Source: Limnephilus marmoratus | Lineage: Eukaryota; Arthropoda; Insecta; Trichoptera; Limnephilidae | Length of the DNA stretch: 64,000 bases | Direction of reading: 5' to 3' | Assembly (NCBI GenBank): GCA_917880885.1 | Contig: OU862917.1 | Location: 28,384,104-28,448,103, forward strand | Shown: positions 1 through 11,696 of the stretch, in pieces | Numbering within the stretch: position 1 is the stretch's first letter | Layout: each line of letters opens with the position of its first letter | Translations under genes and position numbers: made by a program | The notes under the pieces: model-generated | Database searches by the model: none | Seen by the model: only the letters and a program-made list of their open reading frames with translations | What the model was told of the DNA's origin: nothing

Positions 1-480
1 CACTTACCGCCCTACCGCCCCCGGGCGAGGCGGTTCAGGGTGGGGCGGCTCAAGGTAGGGCGGGGGTGGGACAAATGGACAAACATTTCGACAAACAGGG
101 CGTTTAAGTTTAGACTCCTAGACTTTAGAACAGTTCAGCGATGAATTTATAATTTGCGCATATTTGTTTGATTAATCATATTTTCAGTTTTGATTGTACT
201 TACTTCAAAATATGGCTGAAAAAAAAGCTGTGGCTTAAACCAGAGCTAAGCAAATAGAGAAGCTGAATACACTTAGGATTTGTTTAATTTATTATTTAAT
301 GTGGATGACTTATAGGAAACGTTTGTAACTGTTTTATAATACAACTTTATTATTTCTGACTTTGACATTAGATATATTTTAGAGAGAGATCGTAATTAAA
401 AATATACTTAATTTTCTAACTTAAGAAAATGAAGATAATGTTGGTGATTTTTAGTCGAAGTAAGGTATAGTTAAAAATCA
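1..480. other. GC-rich low-complexity stretch, then unannotated AT-rich DNA
   Basis: The first 100 bases are G- and C-rich with imperfect repeats of a GGGCGG-like motif. The rest is AT-rich. No exon, RNA gene or mobile-element end was recognised. The minus-strand host gene should continue through here, but no exon with good borders was seen. Confidence 0.4.
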
Positions 481-494
481 CCGAATCGGATATC

Positions 495-556
495 GACACC
501 TTGGCGCAGTGGTCCAGAAAGCCGAAGGTCCTGGGTTACAAATCCCGAGAGGTGCC
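495..556 (+). tRNA. tRNA-like relic, probably a SINE head
   Basis: The two ends form an acceptor-like 7-bp stem (GACACCT with AGGTGCC, one mismatch). GGCGCAGTGGTCCAGA resembles an A box, and GGGTTACAAATCCC a degenerate T arm/B box. At 62 nt it is too short for a complete cloverleaf and has no clear anticodon arm, so a functional tRNA is unlikely. Confidence 0.35.
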
Positions 557-808
557 AATATCTTTTTCTGATTTTTCTGTTTCCAGATTTTCGATTGAGT
601 TTCGCTAATATTGTCTTCATTTAATTAGATAAAAATATAATAATCACAAGTGATGTCCACCATATAACAATAGCATAATATTTTGTTAAATATTTCAATA
701 ATTTAATATTTTGAACAAAGAAGCTTTATATTTTTGAATGTAAAGAGAACAAACTCCCGACCAATTTCAACCAAATTAAAACATAAAATAGCTACATTAA
801 AACCATCA

Positions 809-1157
809 ATTTGGAAGGCGGGTTAGGTCTTGGCGACCAATGCATTTGCCCTCCTTCTGCGTTGCAGGCCGCATCGCGAGAGATTGATTAAGGGAGACCT
901 AACTTAGGCCTCTCCAGCCAGACTCTCCCGTCCCATAACCTTGCACCGCAGCGAGAGGGATGGATTGTTAAGTCTGTAACTCTTGGACACATTGACTCCC
1001 AGATTCCCACCCACACCTCATACCTTAATCCTTCCCGGAATTTCTTCTCATTCCTTTCCCAAAAAGACCCTCTACACGGCATCCCCATAGATGACATAGG
1101 CCCCTAGGGATTTTTTGAAGGACACAGGGCCTCCTATGTGGTGCTAATGTACAAAAA
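809..1157 (+). mobile_element. Non-autonomous LINE derivative (5' UTR joined to 3' tail)
   Basis: It starts with the same TTTGGAAGGCGGGT-type end as the full LINE at 35477. It continues through the 5' untranslated region, including the promoter-proximal CTCTCCAGCC...CTTGCACCGCAG block. It then jumps to the LINE's last coding and 3' untranslated bases (AAAAAGACCCTC, GATGACATAGGCCC) and ends in AATGTACAAAAATC. The whole endonuclease-RT reading frame is missing. Similar copies with the same junction occur elsewhere in the window, so this is a family, not a one-off deletion. Confidence 0.75.
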
Positions 1158-1512
1158 TCAAATCTTGGCTAAATAAATTATTTTAAAAACATCGTCACAG
1201 AAGTTACTGAAAAAACCCAAATCAAACCATGAAGTTGAAATGTAGAAGTTGCTGAAAACCGTCTATCCAACACCCAGTTCGCCTCAGCACAGGATCTTTT
1301 AGTGAGGTTTTTGGATTTATGTTCACGAATGATAATTTTTAGCGAGTATGCTAATATGAAGGCGTGATGCAAGAAAGGGAAATCAAATTAATTTTGGGAG
1401 AGCCTTCTAAAATGTTCGTGATATACATAATTTAATTATTAAACAGGTTCATCAGATGCCAGAATTTACACACGGTAAAATCATCCAGTACAAAACAGTT
1501 TAACACTTTTAC
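1158..1512. other. Nothing recognised (intronic to the minus-strand gene)
   Basis: AT-rich sequence with two short near-duplicates of TTACTGAAAA/TTGCTGAAAA. There is no convincing exon or mobile-element end. Confidence 0.4.
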
Positions 1513-1685
1513 CTTGCCCAATCTGTCAGTAACCAGGTTTACAGTAGCGAGGCTGTCAAAGGTTTTGGTACCCAAGATGATTTCCGCAAAGCCTCTCGTC
1601 ACAATGCTGTCGGGGTTGATGCCGTTTACAGTTTTACCCGCAGATAGGTACACGCTTCCGGCGGAGAGAGATGCGAAAACAGGGG
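1513..1685 (-). CDS. Host gene exon (last seen in window)
   Basis: The acceptor is a pyrimidine-rich TTTCATTTTCAG and the donor AAG|GTAAAA. It opens with two bases that complete a GCC (Ala) codon with the last G of the exon at 9134, so the phase agrees across a 7.4 kb intron, and it closes in phase 0. It encodes about 57 residues, including SAGSVYLSAGKTVNGINPD and GTKTFDSLATVNLVTDRLGK. The Gly-Thr-Lys-Thr-Phe and Val-Asn-Gly motifs resemble the module in the preceding exon, as in a protein built from repeated beta modules. A SINE ends about 60 bp upstream of the acceptor. The next exon must lie beyond 1513 toward the window edge or outside it. Confidence 0.65.
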
Positions 1686-1747
1686 CTGAAAATGAAAGTT
1701 TTGGAAAATATAATTTATCAGTTGTTTTCGTTCCGATATTGTTAGTA

Positions 1748-2127
1748 ATATTTTTTTTTACAAGAATACCGCACAAGAGTCCCAACTGCTCCCGTCTGGA
1801 GCCAGTGGGACTATGGCATCCCCAATGGGGTATGTTGTGAGGCTGAAGGCAGTGGGGAGGGGAAGGAGATAGGGAAGAGGAAGGTGGGGAAAAGTAACTG
1901 GCTATTCAGATCTGGTCACCAAACATGGCAGAAGCCATTTCAAGCAACGTTTCAATTCTGAATGGTGTTCTTACACCAGGGCGATACTGAGAGTATCTTC
2001 CACTCTGGAACGTGCCGCAAATATACAATATATTATTTTAAATGAATTTATTTTCAACGCCGGGATTCGATCCCGCGACCTTCGGAATGCGAGTCAAGCG
2101 CCTTACCGCTGCACTACGCCGGCCGTC
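1748..2127 (-). mobile_element. tRNA-derived SINE, copy 1
   Basis: On minus it starts with a tRNA-like head: A box TAGTGCAGCGG, B box GGGATCGAATCCC. A body shared with the copies at 39598, 46687, 57556 and 62633 follows (GTGGAAGATACT, CCAGGGCGATAC reversed, GCTTTAGCC-like). It ends with CTTGTGCGGTATTC and an A tail seen as a T run near 1750. It lies in the host-gene intron in the same orientation as the gene. Confidence 0.85.
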
Positions 2128-3514
2128 TGTCATACTGTTTTATTCTGAGATTGATGAAATTTTGCACACTTGACCTTCAAAACAAGAGGAAGGTAACTGT
2201 CTACTTAAAATTTCGAAATACTACCCCCATCCTCTATTCCATATCCATAAAGCGGTATTTCGAACCTCTTCATAATTTTTTTAGGCAAATGACGTTCAAA
2301 ATGAAATAAAAATTACCGTCTATATCTGATTTTGAAAAACTCCAAGTAAAGCCCGGGCAACGCCGGGGACCTCAGATAGCTTAAAATAAAATGGATTTGC
2401 TTTCACGAATATTATATTTTCTATTAAATACAGCAATTTGAATTATGATTTTGTTTTCTTGAAAGAGGAATAAATGAACAACCATGAATCTATCTCCTGA
2501 ATTACAGCTCGATCGGATCTCGGGAAATGGGTTAATTTACACTTCCAAGAGTTAATCGAAAAAATCGATATATTTAAAAAACAGGCTCTTTTTTCAATTG
2601 TTTATTACGAATACAAATTAACATTTTTTTGTTGAATATCCGGCGAAGCCAGTTACAATAATTTTATTTTTGGTTTATTGGATGTATTTTTCATTGCATT
2701 TATGCAGAGAAAATCGTTTAACTTGACATTGCCTATGTTTTGTTTTGGTAAACGTTCAGGAGAACGGTTTGGCATGGAGATGTGCAATTTAATATGAATT
2801 TCAAAGAAATTGACATTTCGACTTCAATTTATCCTATCAAATGTGCCCACGGAACAAACGACAGGAGCAAAGCCGGGCTCTTATTTGGAATACAGGAAAA
2901 CGAAACAGCACTTGAGGGGAAATTGTTTTTTCACAAAAACGATGTTTAATATTTCCGGAATGAAACCATGTAGCATTTTTTTATGAATGTAATAATTTTG
3001 TTAGCCTTACAAAAATGTAATAAAAATCAGTACGGGGTTCATCAGTTCATCGCTTATTTTATAGTTTTTTTGTTCACAAGATATTTATCTTATTCAAGAT
3101 AATTAAACGAAATGTGATTGAATCGTTTTTGCTTCATCGCTTTTGCAAAATAACCGACACTTCAAAGGTGCCCTTTCGGTGTAAAAGTGATGCGTTATCA
3201 CAAAATGCGTAACTTCTAGAATTTCATGGCGTTTTTTTCACTGAAAACATAAACCTATATAACTTTTTCTTAAACCATTCGAATAGTAGATAACAATTTC
3301 AAAAAATGTTTTAAAATTTAAGAAAAAACTGTTGAACAACCATTAATGTGGGGTAAATGGTTGTTTCTCGATTGTATGAAATTTAAAAAAAAAACGTTTA
3401 TTAGTAGGTAACGGGGTAAGGCACAAAGAAAGGCTAATAACATTGTTTTTTTTTCTATTCGGGAAAGAACTTCGGCAATTAAAAATCTTCAATTGTAACC
3501 GAAGTAAGATGAAA
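2128..3514. other. Mostly unannotated intronic DNA with a degenerate Helitron 3' end
   Basis: At 2351-2380 CCCGGGCAACGCCGGGG forms a short hairpin followed by CAGATAG. This matches the hairpin-then-CTAG layout of Helitron 3' ends with one base changed. The rest is AT-rich and nothing else was recognised. Confidence 0.35.
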
Positions 3515-4071
3515 TTGACCTTAGTACGTGCATTCAGATACGCGCAGCGCATTCGCCGAGAATCGTTACGCGAGTAAGCATACGCGCGTAGGCGAGGTAA
3601 TAGGCGCCAATAGATTGCGTCCAGAACAGAGATATTCAAATACAAAAGAGATATGCTGTGGTGTCCACGCAGCTGTCGGCGGACACGCCCTAATTAGAGT
3701 AGTTTGCATTTTTTTGAAAATGTGCATTAGTATTGGTTAACAATATAGTTTGAATACGGAAAGAATTCGTTCATTTAGTGTAACGTTTGTTTAGTTTATT
3801 CGTTAATTATTCGTTCATTTAGTTTATTTGTTAATTATTGGTAAATAATATCGGCGACACCCGGAAGCGCAGTCCCACCCAGTAAAAACTGCAGATAGCA
3901 CATCTACTTATATTTCAATATCTTTGGTCCAGAAGCATCTCGCGTGTTCAAAATACGGGCGTAACTCGCGCGAGTACGCGGCAATTTAGTACTATGAAGC
4001 GGGCCCGTTTCGCGCTTCTTCTAGACGCAAACGTACGCGCTTAACGATTCGCTCCTTCTGAATAGGGTCAA
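3515..4071. mobile_element. Candidate non-autonomous DNA transposon
   Basis: This is a CpG-rich island in AT-rich DNA. Its ends read TTGACCTTAGTACG...ATTCAG and, from the other side, TTGACCCTATTCAG. Internal blocks (AGAATCGTTACGCG near the left, and its reverse relative near 4040) are also inverted. There is no coding capacity, and no target duplication was identified, so the superfamily is unknown. Confidence 0.35.
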
Positions 4072-5369
4072 GCGGTTTATCTTCTATGGTTTGTCCTGGG
4101 GGTCCAGCACAGTGAAATCGATAATATTACAACAAGCGTAACTACCGACGATTTTATGCCGTTTTCCCGAGCACGGCCGCACTGTTAATAGCCAGATCGA
4201 TACCGTAAATTGCTACGAAGAAATTTAAAATACTAATATATTGACAATTTCTAATTGAATAACTGACTTATACATTGGTGCTTCGCATGTACTTTTTGAG
4301 ACATAATAGTAGTTAAGAGCGTTTAACCAGCCAGCGGACGAAAATCCACATTTCGTCGAAAGTTGTTCTTCCGATCGTGCAGGGCGGTTACAATGAGAAA
4401 TATTGATTATTCTCCGTACCAGCTTTTTTAAATTATAACTCAATATCGAATTTATTTCAATCCAAATTAGCTTTAATTTATACCTTCATCCAAAAATGCT
4501 GAAAGGCGTGATGATAAAACTATTAAAATAGTGTACTTTTTGTAGTTATTTTTTGATTATAAGTATTTATCATTTTTTAATAATGTCTGAATTTAACAAG
4601 AATGTTAAAAAAATCTGAAATATATTAGTTTGTGAGTGCGCAAATAAATACACAAATGGACCAATTTTCGTCAAGAAACACATGTACGTACATATTTTTT
4701 AATGATTTTATTGAAACTTAAATTAAAATTCTAATACATAACTTTGCTAGATAATGTATTGATTTATTTTACTGCATGATTACATTATTTCTAATGGGTG
4801 TGGTATAATACAAAAACTTTTTTGAAAATATAACAAATCTGCCAACGACCTATGGAATAACCTTATTATACTAAAAATTTTAAAAAAATCTCAAAATTTA
4901 TTACATAACTATGCTAGATAAAAGAACAATCTTTCTAAATCCATTTATAATTTTTTGTGGAAAAGAGTCAATACGTCTAAAAACTTTTTTGAAAATGACG
5001 TATTTCCGGCTTTCTCTGGTAATGCCCTCTTAATTTGTTAATGAGGCTTTAGTCATATTTGAACAACTTTCGTTTCTCCAAGCCGGAAAGGCAATCATTT
5101 GATCGCGTCTTAGAATCATTCAAGATTTCATTCAAGTTTAAGAGCTTCGTTAGTTCACCTCCAGTCATTAATAGTCAACTATTTTTCATAACGAATGACA
5201 TTATTAAAAAAGTTGTGTACGGCGGCTTCTGTCAACCAACTGTCGGAATCCAAATATGTTGACCGTGCTCGCCAATATTGCTAACTGACTATAGATGAGG
5301 GATTTACTCAATATTATATTGATGTATGGTTTTATAGTCTGACAGCTTAAGTTTTTGCAGCACATAATC
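4072..5369. other. Nothing recognised
   Basis: AT-rich intronic sequence of the minus-strand gene. Short open frames here have no family resemblance. Confidence 0.4.
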
Positions 5370-5372
5370 TAA

Positions 5373-5418
5373 ATCTATCTATCTATCTATCTTCTACCTT
5401 CTATCTATCTATCTATCT
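5373..5418. repeat. TCTA microsatellite
   Basis: Runs of ATCT/TCTA tetramers, interrupted by TTCTACC, sit immediately before the Helitron start. Confidence 0.8.
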
Positions 5419-5869
5419 TCTATATATAAATAAAAATGAATCGTCTAAATGTATGTACGCGCATAACTTCCGAACGACTGCATCAAATTGGATAATTCTT
5501 TTTTTTTGTGTGTTCATTATTGTCAGGACAAGGTGTGTATAAAACTATTGGGGAGCTCTGGCATTATGAAATTTGCATTAAAAAATTGCAGCAGGTGGCA
5601 CGCGAGCTGTTTGAAAACTGAATGTATCAGGACTGAATGTATGGAATACGGCAGGGGGGAGGGGGGAGGGCAACTCGGGCAGGGGGTTCTCTGGACAGGG
5701 GAAGGGGGGGGAGTGGAGTAGGGAGAGGGAAAGTTGAGGAATCGGAGTGGAATGGGACGCTGGAGAGGAAGGGGAGGCGGAAAGGGAACGGGACGAATGG
5801 GAACGGACACGCAGGGAGAAACAATTTCTTTATTAAATGGCATAGCAACGCATGCCGGGAACCAGCTAG
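5416..5869 (+). mobile_element. Non-autonomous Helitron
   Basis: It begins with TCTTCTATATATA-type sequence and has one body unit of the family that is tandemly arrayed at 22.0-22.8 kb (GCGCATAACTTCCGAACGAC, GAGCTCTGGCATTATG). A purine-only G-rich tract of about 150 nt follows, then a hairpin GGCAT...ATGCC and the terminal CTAG at 5866-5869 before a T. No transposase is present. The exact 5' base is uncertain because of the adjoining TCTA repeat. Confidence 0.65.
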
Positions 5870-6439
5870 TTTCAAATAAAATTGATCAAGCAAGTTTTTT
5901 TTCGGGTTCGCCATTTTCGAACTAAATTTTTCAGCGCACTGAACTGAATAGTGAACTAAGCTCATGCTTTGTTCAAGTGCAATTTACTATACACAGTAAT
6001 CATTATTCGTCACGCTTCAAAACGCCCTTTTCACTGTTATTAATGATTAAGTACTTTCGAGAAGCTGATCCTTTTTTGTCTGGCGTTATCTTCACATTTA
6101 TAAAATTTCAATGTCAGACAGTGATTCTGAGTATAAAAACTGTTTTAATGAATTCACAAAACCTGTATCAAAGGTGAAAATACGGTGCGCACTTTAATTA
6201 ACACCTTACTTTTTGATATTTTATAATACGCTCTTTTGAAACAGTAGTAAAATAATCATGTTGTAATCGCGGATATATTGCCTGCGAATCCTTTAAAAAA
6301 TTGAAACAACCATGGAAGTTTAAAAACATTGGATATTTGTAAAAGACTGACTTATCAATCAGTATTAATAGCCTTGCGTCTGTCATACACACTCGATTCA
6401 CAAATATATACAAACGGAAGTGCTGCCATTTATATTATT
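5870..6439. other. Nothing recognised
   Basis: AT-rich intronic sequence. Confidence 0.4.
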
Positions 6440-6449
6440 CTTCTTTGTG

Positions 6450-7240
6450 TGCCGTATCAGGTCCCCCCGACGTTGGCGATCACTCTTGAAAATGTCTCTC
6501 TGTCTTGCGCTACCCGGAATAGCTCCTCCATACTTCTAATGCCGGTCCACTCTCGTATATTACGCAGACAAGACATTTGTCTCCTACCAGGCCCTCGGCG
6601 ACCCTCTTTCTTGCCTTTCAATATTAAATGGAGCAAGTGATACTTCTCCCCTCGCGGTATATGACCCAGATATGAAATTTTCCTGATTTTAATTAATGTA
6701 AGCAGTTCTCTATCTGCTCTAGCCTCCCTGAGAATTTCTGTGTTGGTGATCATGTCGGTCCATGGGACCTTAAGCATTCTCCGGTGAAGCCACATTTCAA
6801 AAGCCTCTAACCTGTTCATGGTATTTACTTTCAAGGTCCATGTTTCACGTCCATAGATCAAGACCGACCACACAAAACATTTTAGCATTCTCTGCCTTAG
6901 TTTTAAGCTACTATTGTCATTGCAGAAGAGGGATTTCATTTTAATGAAAGCATTTCTTGAAGCTTTAATTCTGCATCTAACCTCTACATCTGGTCAAGAG
7001 TCTCCGTGAGAATACTGCCGAGGTATCTAAATCTTTCCACCTTTTCGACATTGCAACCATTTTGCTGTATCACTGATTCAGAGTGATCTAGTCGTCCAAA
7101 TGTCATCCATTTAGTTTTATTGACGTTGATTGTTAGGCCCAGTTGCTCACCAGCATTATTAACAAGATTTAATAGGTCTTGTTGGAGGTCATCGATACAG
7201 TCAGCTAGTAATACTATATTATTAATACGCTTAAAAAGCT
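6450..7240 (-). pseudogene. 5'-truncated non-LTR reverse transcriptase, C-terminal part
   Basis: The minus-strand translation begins at the damaged catalytic ADD region (LLADCIDDLQQDLL). It runs through a typical thumb block (GEQLGLTINVNKTKWM, VEKVERFRYLGSILTE), then SVLIYGRETWTL, LEAFEMWLHRRMLKV and the GRRGPGRR basic segment, to a stop after ANVGGT. A frameshift near 6985 breaks the frame. This C-terminal layout is common to insect endonuclease-reverse transcriptase retroposons, whose insertions are typically 5'-truncated. It is not functional: the endonuclease and most of the RT palm are gone. Confidence 0.85.
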
Positions 7241-8724
7241 ACTTTTGTATTTCGGTTTCGAATTCAAGAATGGATGGCTTCACTTACGCATAAGGATTAC
7301 ATGGCCGCATGAGGACTTGCCCCTCCTAGGTATGAGTACTACGGATTTGAAGAATTTGAGTGTCTCTCCGGATATGGAAAGTTTGACAGTAATACTAAGA
7401 GTTGTGAATAATAGTATCCTACGGCTATATATTACATATGACGTGTGTTGCGGTTACTTTGCCCCGGTGACTGGCTGTCACTGGATCACAATGGATCCGA
7501 GGAACCGGATATTTTTGGAACCAGTTCCTATCGGATTAATAAAATGGTTACCATAACTCAAACTGAGCGAAGTCGAACCAAAAGCCGCCCGCAGGACCTG
7601 AGTAACAAAAACCTGCGGAGCAGGTTTTTAACTGCTGGTCCCTTTAATTATGATTCGGTATTATGGGGAATCGGTATTATGACACTGAGATATCAATGGG
7701 TTGATCACTGCTCAAGTTTCCGTAATAGATTCGAATAATGAGGTCTAAGACATCAAATGAATCTTCTCTCTACCGGTTTCTTATTTTGACTGATTGTTTC
7801 TTGATTTATTGTTCCAAATTTCACATGTTAGTACCTTGGCCACATTTCGTCAAATAGGACAGGTACATGCAAGGTAGGTAGAAGGGAGATGTTTATATCT
7901 GCGCCAACACAGGTTCTTATCGAATATAGTCCTCAAATAACTCTAAAAGCGAAGTTCTATTCTTCTTCCACCGAAGCTCCAATCTTCTTATTATGTAGGC
8001 TACCATCTTGTCAAACTTTTCGTCCTCAACCAAAGAGCTCATCCACGTAACATCCGGTTTTGTTTCTAGGCCAGGAAATTTTCCTATATCCTTCCCCTTT
8101 CAGGCTTGCCCTACTTCTTTCTTGACCAATTTTAGTACCTAAAAATTATGTACCACTTGTTGCTCCACTTGTTGTACCACTTTTGTCCATATTTCCTTTC
8201 TTTATAGAGTTATCTTCTTATGTTTTTAGAAATCTCCTTCAGATAGATTTCGAAATCTTCGATATTCGTAATTCATCGATCTAACGCAGTACCACCCCAG
8301 CAACGGGGTACATTGCTCTGTGACCAAAGCTAGGTTGACTTAGCCACTGCGTAGTTTTTCAAGTTCGGATAAGAATTGTGCAAGGAATATTAGAAAATGA
8401 CTATTTTATTCATCTAGCTTTTGCTAATTGTTTTGGCCACATGTAAAAACGACCATACAAGTTCCTTACCAAATTTCCGTAAAAAAATACATTTAGATCG
8501 AAAATATTTCCTCATTATTTTTAGTTTTAAAAACACTATAGTGTTTTTAGAGTAGAGTAGCGGGAATAGAAAGGCGCAAGATGGAGATTTTTTTGGATAA
8601 ACAGACAGTAAACGTATGAAATACCACTTGTAATAAAATGGCGATCTTTGATTTATTGGATGGAGCAGAAACGAGAGGTTCTTCCTCTCTGGGTTTTTTC
8701 ACAGATTTTGGAAAATTCATTGCA
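7241..8724. other. No feature assigned
   Basis: Intronic. A moderately GC-rich block at 7560-7640 (GAGCGAAGTC, GCCGCCCGCAGGACC) looks repeat-derived. Around 7910-8340 the minus strand has short open stretches, including a small CAAGTGG repeat, without recognisable homology. Confidence 0.35.
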
Positions 8725-8905
8725 TTTCAAAGTTAATATTCAAGTTCTGTGAAAGTAGTTTAGTGAAAATAGTTCTACGTGTTCAAGGTAAAGAACCAGC
8801 CCGTGGTTAAATAATAACAGGACTTGTATAGAACATTTACGGAACTAGATTTTAAAATTTTAAAATTTGATAAATTGTTTAAATTCTGTGAAACATCCCG
8901 TTCTT
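8725..8905. repeat. Degenerate hairpin MITE, same family as 42851-43071
   Basis: Inverted halves contain TTCAAGTTCTGTGAAAG and AGGACTTGTATAGAAC and flank a short centre, as in the better copy at 42.9 kb. Confidence 0.45.
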
Positions 8906-9133
8906 GGTCAGACATGCTTACGTAGAATTAATTTGCCACTAGGTATAGGAAAATAACATAATTATTAATTATGCTCTTATCGACAAGAGCAATAAATACC
9001 AATGAGAAGCCGAATTCTCAAAAGAAAACAGATAATCAATAAAATATTATTCTTTCACTTACAATAACTGTTTAAACGTTCATGACATGACTATTGACAA
9101 TATAAAACAAAATTACTTTAAATAGGTACTTAC

Positions 9134-9347
9134 CACTTTGCAGAAATTTATTGAAATGAGTTGCAGTTAGGTGTCTGGCTGTAATATTCCTACCCTCTGT
9201 AATTCCCTCTGGAAGGTACTGCGTATCGGAGTTAGATATAAAACTGCGGGAATGAAAGGGATTTCCGTTGATGCTTGCTAAATTGAGATGAGTGGCCATC
9301 GCATTTTCCACAATCAGGTCGCCGGAGACGACGATCCTGTTCGTAAA
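9134..9347 (-). CDS. Host gene exon
   Basis: The acceptor is TATTTATTTTCAG and the donor AAGTG|GTAAGT. It enters in phase 0 after the exon at 11063 and leaves in phase 1, matched by the exon at 1685. It encodes 71 residues: a VVSGDLIVENAMATHLNLAS strand-rich block, SINGNPF, SNSDTQYLPEG and the sequon NIT in EGRNITARHL. The pattern of short beta strands and an Asn-Gly turn recurs in the next exon, so this looks like a repeat module of an extracellular protein. No named domain was recognised. Confidence 0.75.
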
Positions 9348-9479
9348 CTGAAAATAAATATTTCAAGTATTATAATTTTTTCTAGCGCCCTGTCATAACT
9401 GCTACTATATTTTAGGAGTCAGTAGGACTATGGAAAACAGGCAAAACAGTTTATGGGGAGGTCAAAGAGAAGAGTGAGA

Positions 9480-10221
9480 GTAAGGTTGGGAAACTCCTTC
9501 AAATATTTAAAGCCATTTGGAGTAACGCTTCGATTATTAATGGTGGTGTTGTATCAGGGTTATAAGTGTAGTATCTATCACCCCGAATGTTACATTAATA
9601 AAAAATGGATCACTTTCATGGTATACGTCACAATATTATATATGAATATGGAGTAGGTCCCTTGTCAGCCATTTTACACAAGACGAAAACACTCGCATTA
9701 AGACTATTATTATAACTGCTATATTATGACTGACTGGTATATTATGACCAAAATATTGTTAATTAATTAAATACATTCTTAAAAACAATTTTGCCAAAAA
9801 AGTTCGGAGGAATTTTCTATGAAAAAATATTTGGATTGCAAGTCAATGTAAGATTGGGAAATTCCTTAAAATATTTGAAGCCATTTGGAGTAACGATTGG
9901 TGTTGTTGCACCAGGTTGATAAGTATAGTATCTATCACCCCGAATATTATATTAATAAAAAAATTAATCACTTTTATGGTATACGTCACAATATTACATA
10001 TGAATATGGAGTAGGTCCCTTATTAGCCATTTTGCACAAGACGAAAATACTGGCATTAAGACTATTATTATAACTGGTATATTATGACTGACTGGTATAT
10101 TACGACAAAAATGTTGTTACTTTAAAAGTATCCATTGCTTAAATACATTCTTAAAAACAAAATTTTTCTAAAAAAGATCCGGAGGAATTCTTTGAAAAAA
10201 TATTTGGACTGCAAGTCAATA
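9480..10221. repeat. Two-copy tandem duplication, unit about 370 bp
   Basis: The blocks starting GTAAGGTTGGGAAACTCC (9480) and GTAAGATTGGGAAATTCC (9848) run in parallel through CTATCACCCCGAAT, TGGAGTAGGTCCCTT and a TTTGGATTGCAAGTCAAT end. Substitutions and small indels separate them. It lies in an intron. Confidence 0.85.
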
Positions 10222-11062
10222 GATTTATTGACTGAGCGTAGCGAAGTCCTGTTTTAACTCGATTTTTGGAATTACGTAACTAATTGTTTGTTTTGTCTGT
10301 CTGTAAATTTTTTAGTACTTCTTTTTCCGATTCAAGATCGTGTCCGTTTTAATGGTTCAGTAAAGATTATTTTCCAAGTTTGAAAATTTGAAATAGTCGT
10401 GTCTATTTGGTCAGTCCTGAACAATTTTTTTCAATATTATTATACCTACCTGCCTGAAGAAAGTTTGAAAAAAGAGTGTTTTTTATTTTTTTTAAATTTC
10501 TTTTTATTGAGGAAACAAACAGTCATACAGTAAAATAATTTTATAACAATGAAATTCATATGTTGTAGACCAATTAATTTCCATTATGTTAAATATTGGT
10601 TTAGTATTTTTACCTACTCAACTTATTAAATGACAAAAAATAAACATATTAAAGAAAAACATAAAAAAGAAGAACATAAAACATAATAAAGAAAAACGTT
10701 AAATTATTAACAAACATGGTTATACTATTTACTATGGTTGATAATAATATAATTTTCACAAAAAAGAGAAAAAAAAGTATTTTAAGTTATTAATTTATTA
10801 ATTTATTAAGCTGCATTGTATATAATTTCAAGTCATGTTTAAAAATGTCTACATCTCGTAAGGCATTGAAGTGTTATTAGTGAAGATAGTGAAGTGAAGT
10901 TTCTTTACTAACGTGGGTTACAAAATCTTGTGATTTCAAAGAAAATTCTAGTTTTGATTTATTAAAATAAGATAAAATTAGAAATACTCTGTTTTGAACG
11001 TGAAGTCCAAAGTTCTCAGTTATTAGTTTAGATTATATTCTTTAAGTAAAAAAGGCACATAC
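10222..11062. other. Nothing recognised
   Basis: Intronic, very AT-rich. A GAGCGTAGCGAAGTCCTG motif at 10234 resembles repeat-derived sequence near 7565. Confidence 0.4.
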
Positions 11063-11290
11063 CGTTAACTTCTCATCTTTGATATACGCGTGAGAAACTG
11101 CATCTTCAATGAACTTAATTTTATCCTCCGTGCTTTTGGCAGCATCAACTATGTCGGAGAAATCAGCATGCAACGGTTCCACGTTGTGCAGCTGGAAGTT
11201 ATGATTTGTAGAACTTTCCAGGCTCACTTCTCTGGAAACTTTTAGAATGTCGACAACCGAAGAGCTTTCCATTGTTATGGCTTTCCTAGT
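11063..11290 (-). CDS. Host gene exon
   Basis: The acceptor is GATTTTATTTCCAG and the donor ACG|GTATGT. It enters and leaves in phase 0 and encodes 76 residues. It starts TRKAITMESSSVVDILKVSR, continues with NHNFQLHNVEPLHADFSD and an acidic helical stretch with KSTEDKIKFIEDAVSH, and ends IKDEKLT. Together with the preceding exon (TEVESLLHARQLEIDKIAEM) it likely forms a helical linker between the propeller-like part and the repeated modules. The upstream intron carries the LTR retrotransposon in antisense. Confidence 0.75.
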
Positions 11291-11692
11291 CTGGAAATAA
11301 AATCTATACCAGTGATCTCAACCTTATTAACAATAGACGTAATTCATGCAGTAATTAAAAAAAATAATCGTCTTCCAAACAACTAAATTGACATAAAATA
11401 TTTCGCAATGTACTACGAACGTAAAAGAATAAATAATTCGACAAACAATTTCATTACACAGTTCTGCCACCCAAACATAAATTGGTAACTCCCTCAATGT
11501 TTCATAAAATCATAAAAACGTGGACACCAATAATTTTTTTTTTTATTTCAGCAGCATTTTTGGTTTTCGGCTTAAATCTTCGATAAAATCAAACATTGTA
11601 CAATAATACTATGTACGCGTGGATATGGTCGCGTAGGCAGAAAAAATATGTTTTAAGTAAAATCAATACTACATGGGCGTTATATAGTAAGC
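11291..11692. other. Intron, nothing recognised
   Basis: AT-rich sequence between the exon acceptor and the LTR-element target site. Confidence 0.5.
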
Positions 11693-11696
11693 AAAT

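Noticed and set aside
495..556. Functional tRNA gene
   Set aside because: 62 nt, acceptor mismatch and no proper anticodon arm.
5488..5965. Overlapping proline- or glycine-rich frames
   Set aside because: They come from the Helitron purine tract read in several frames.
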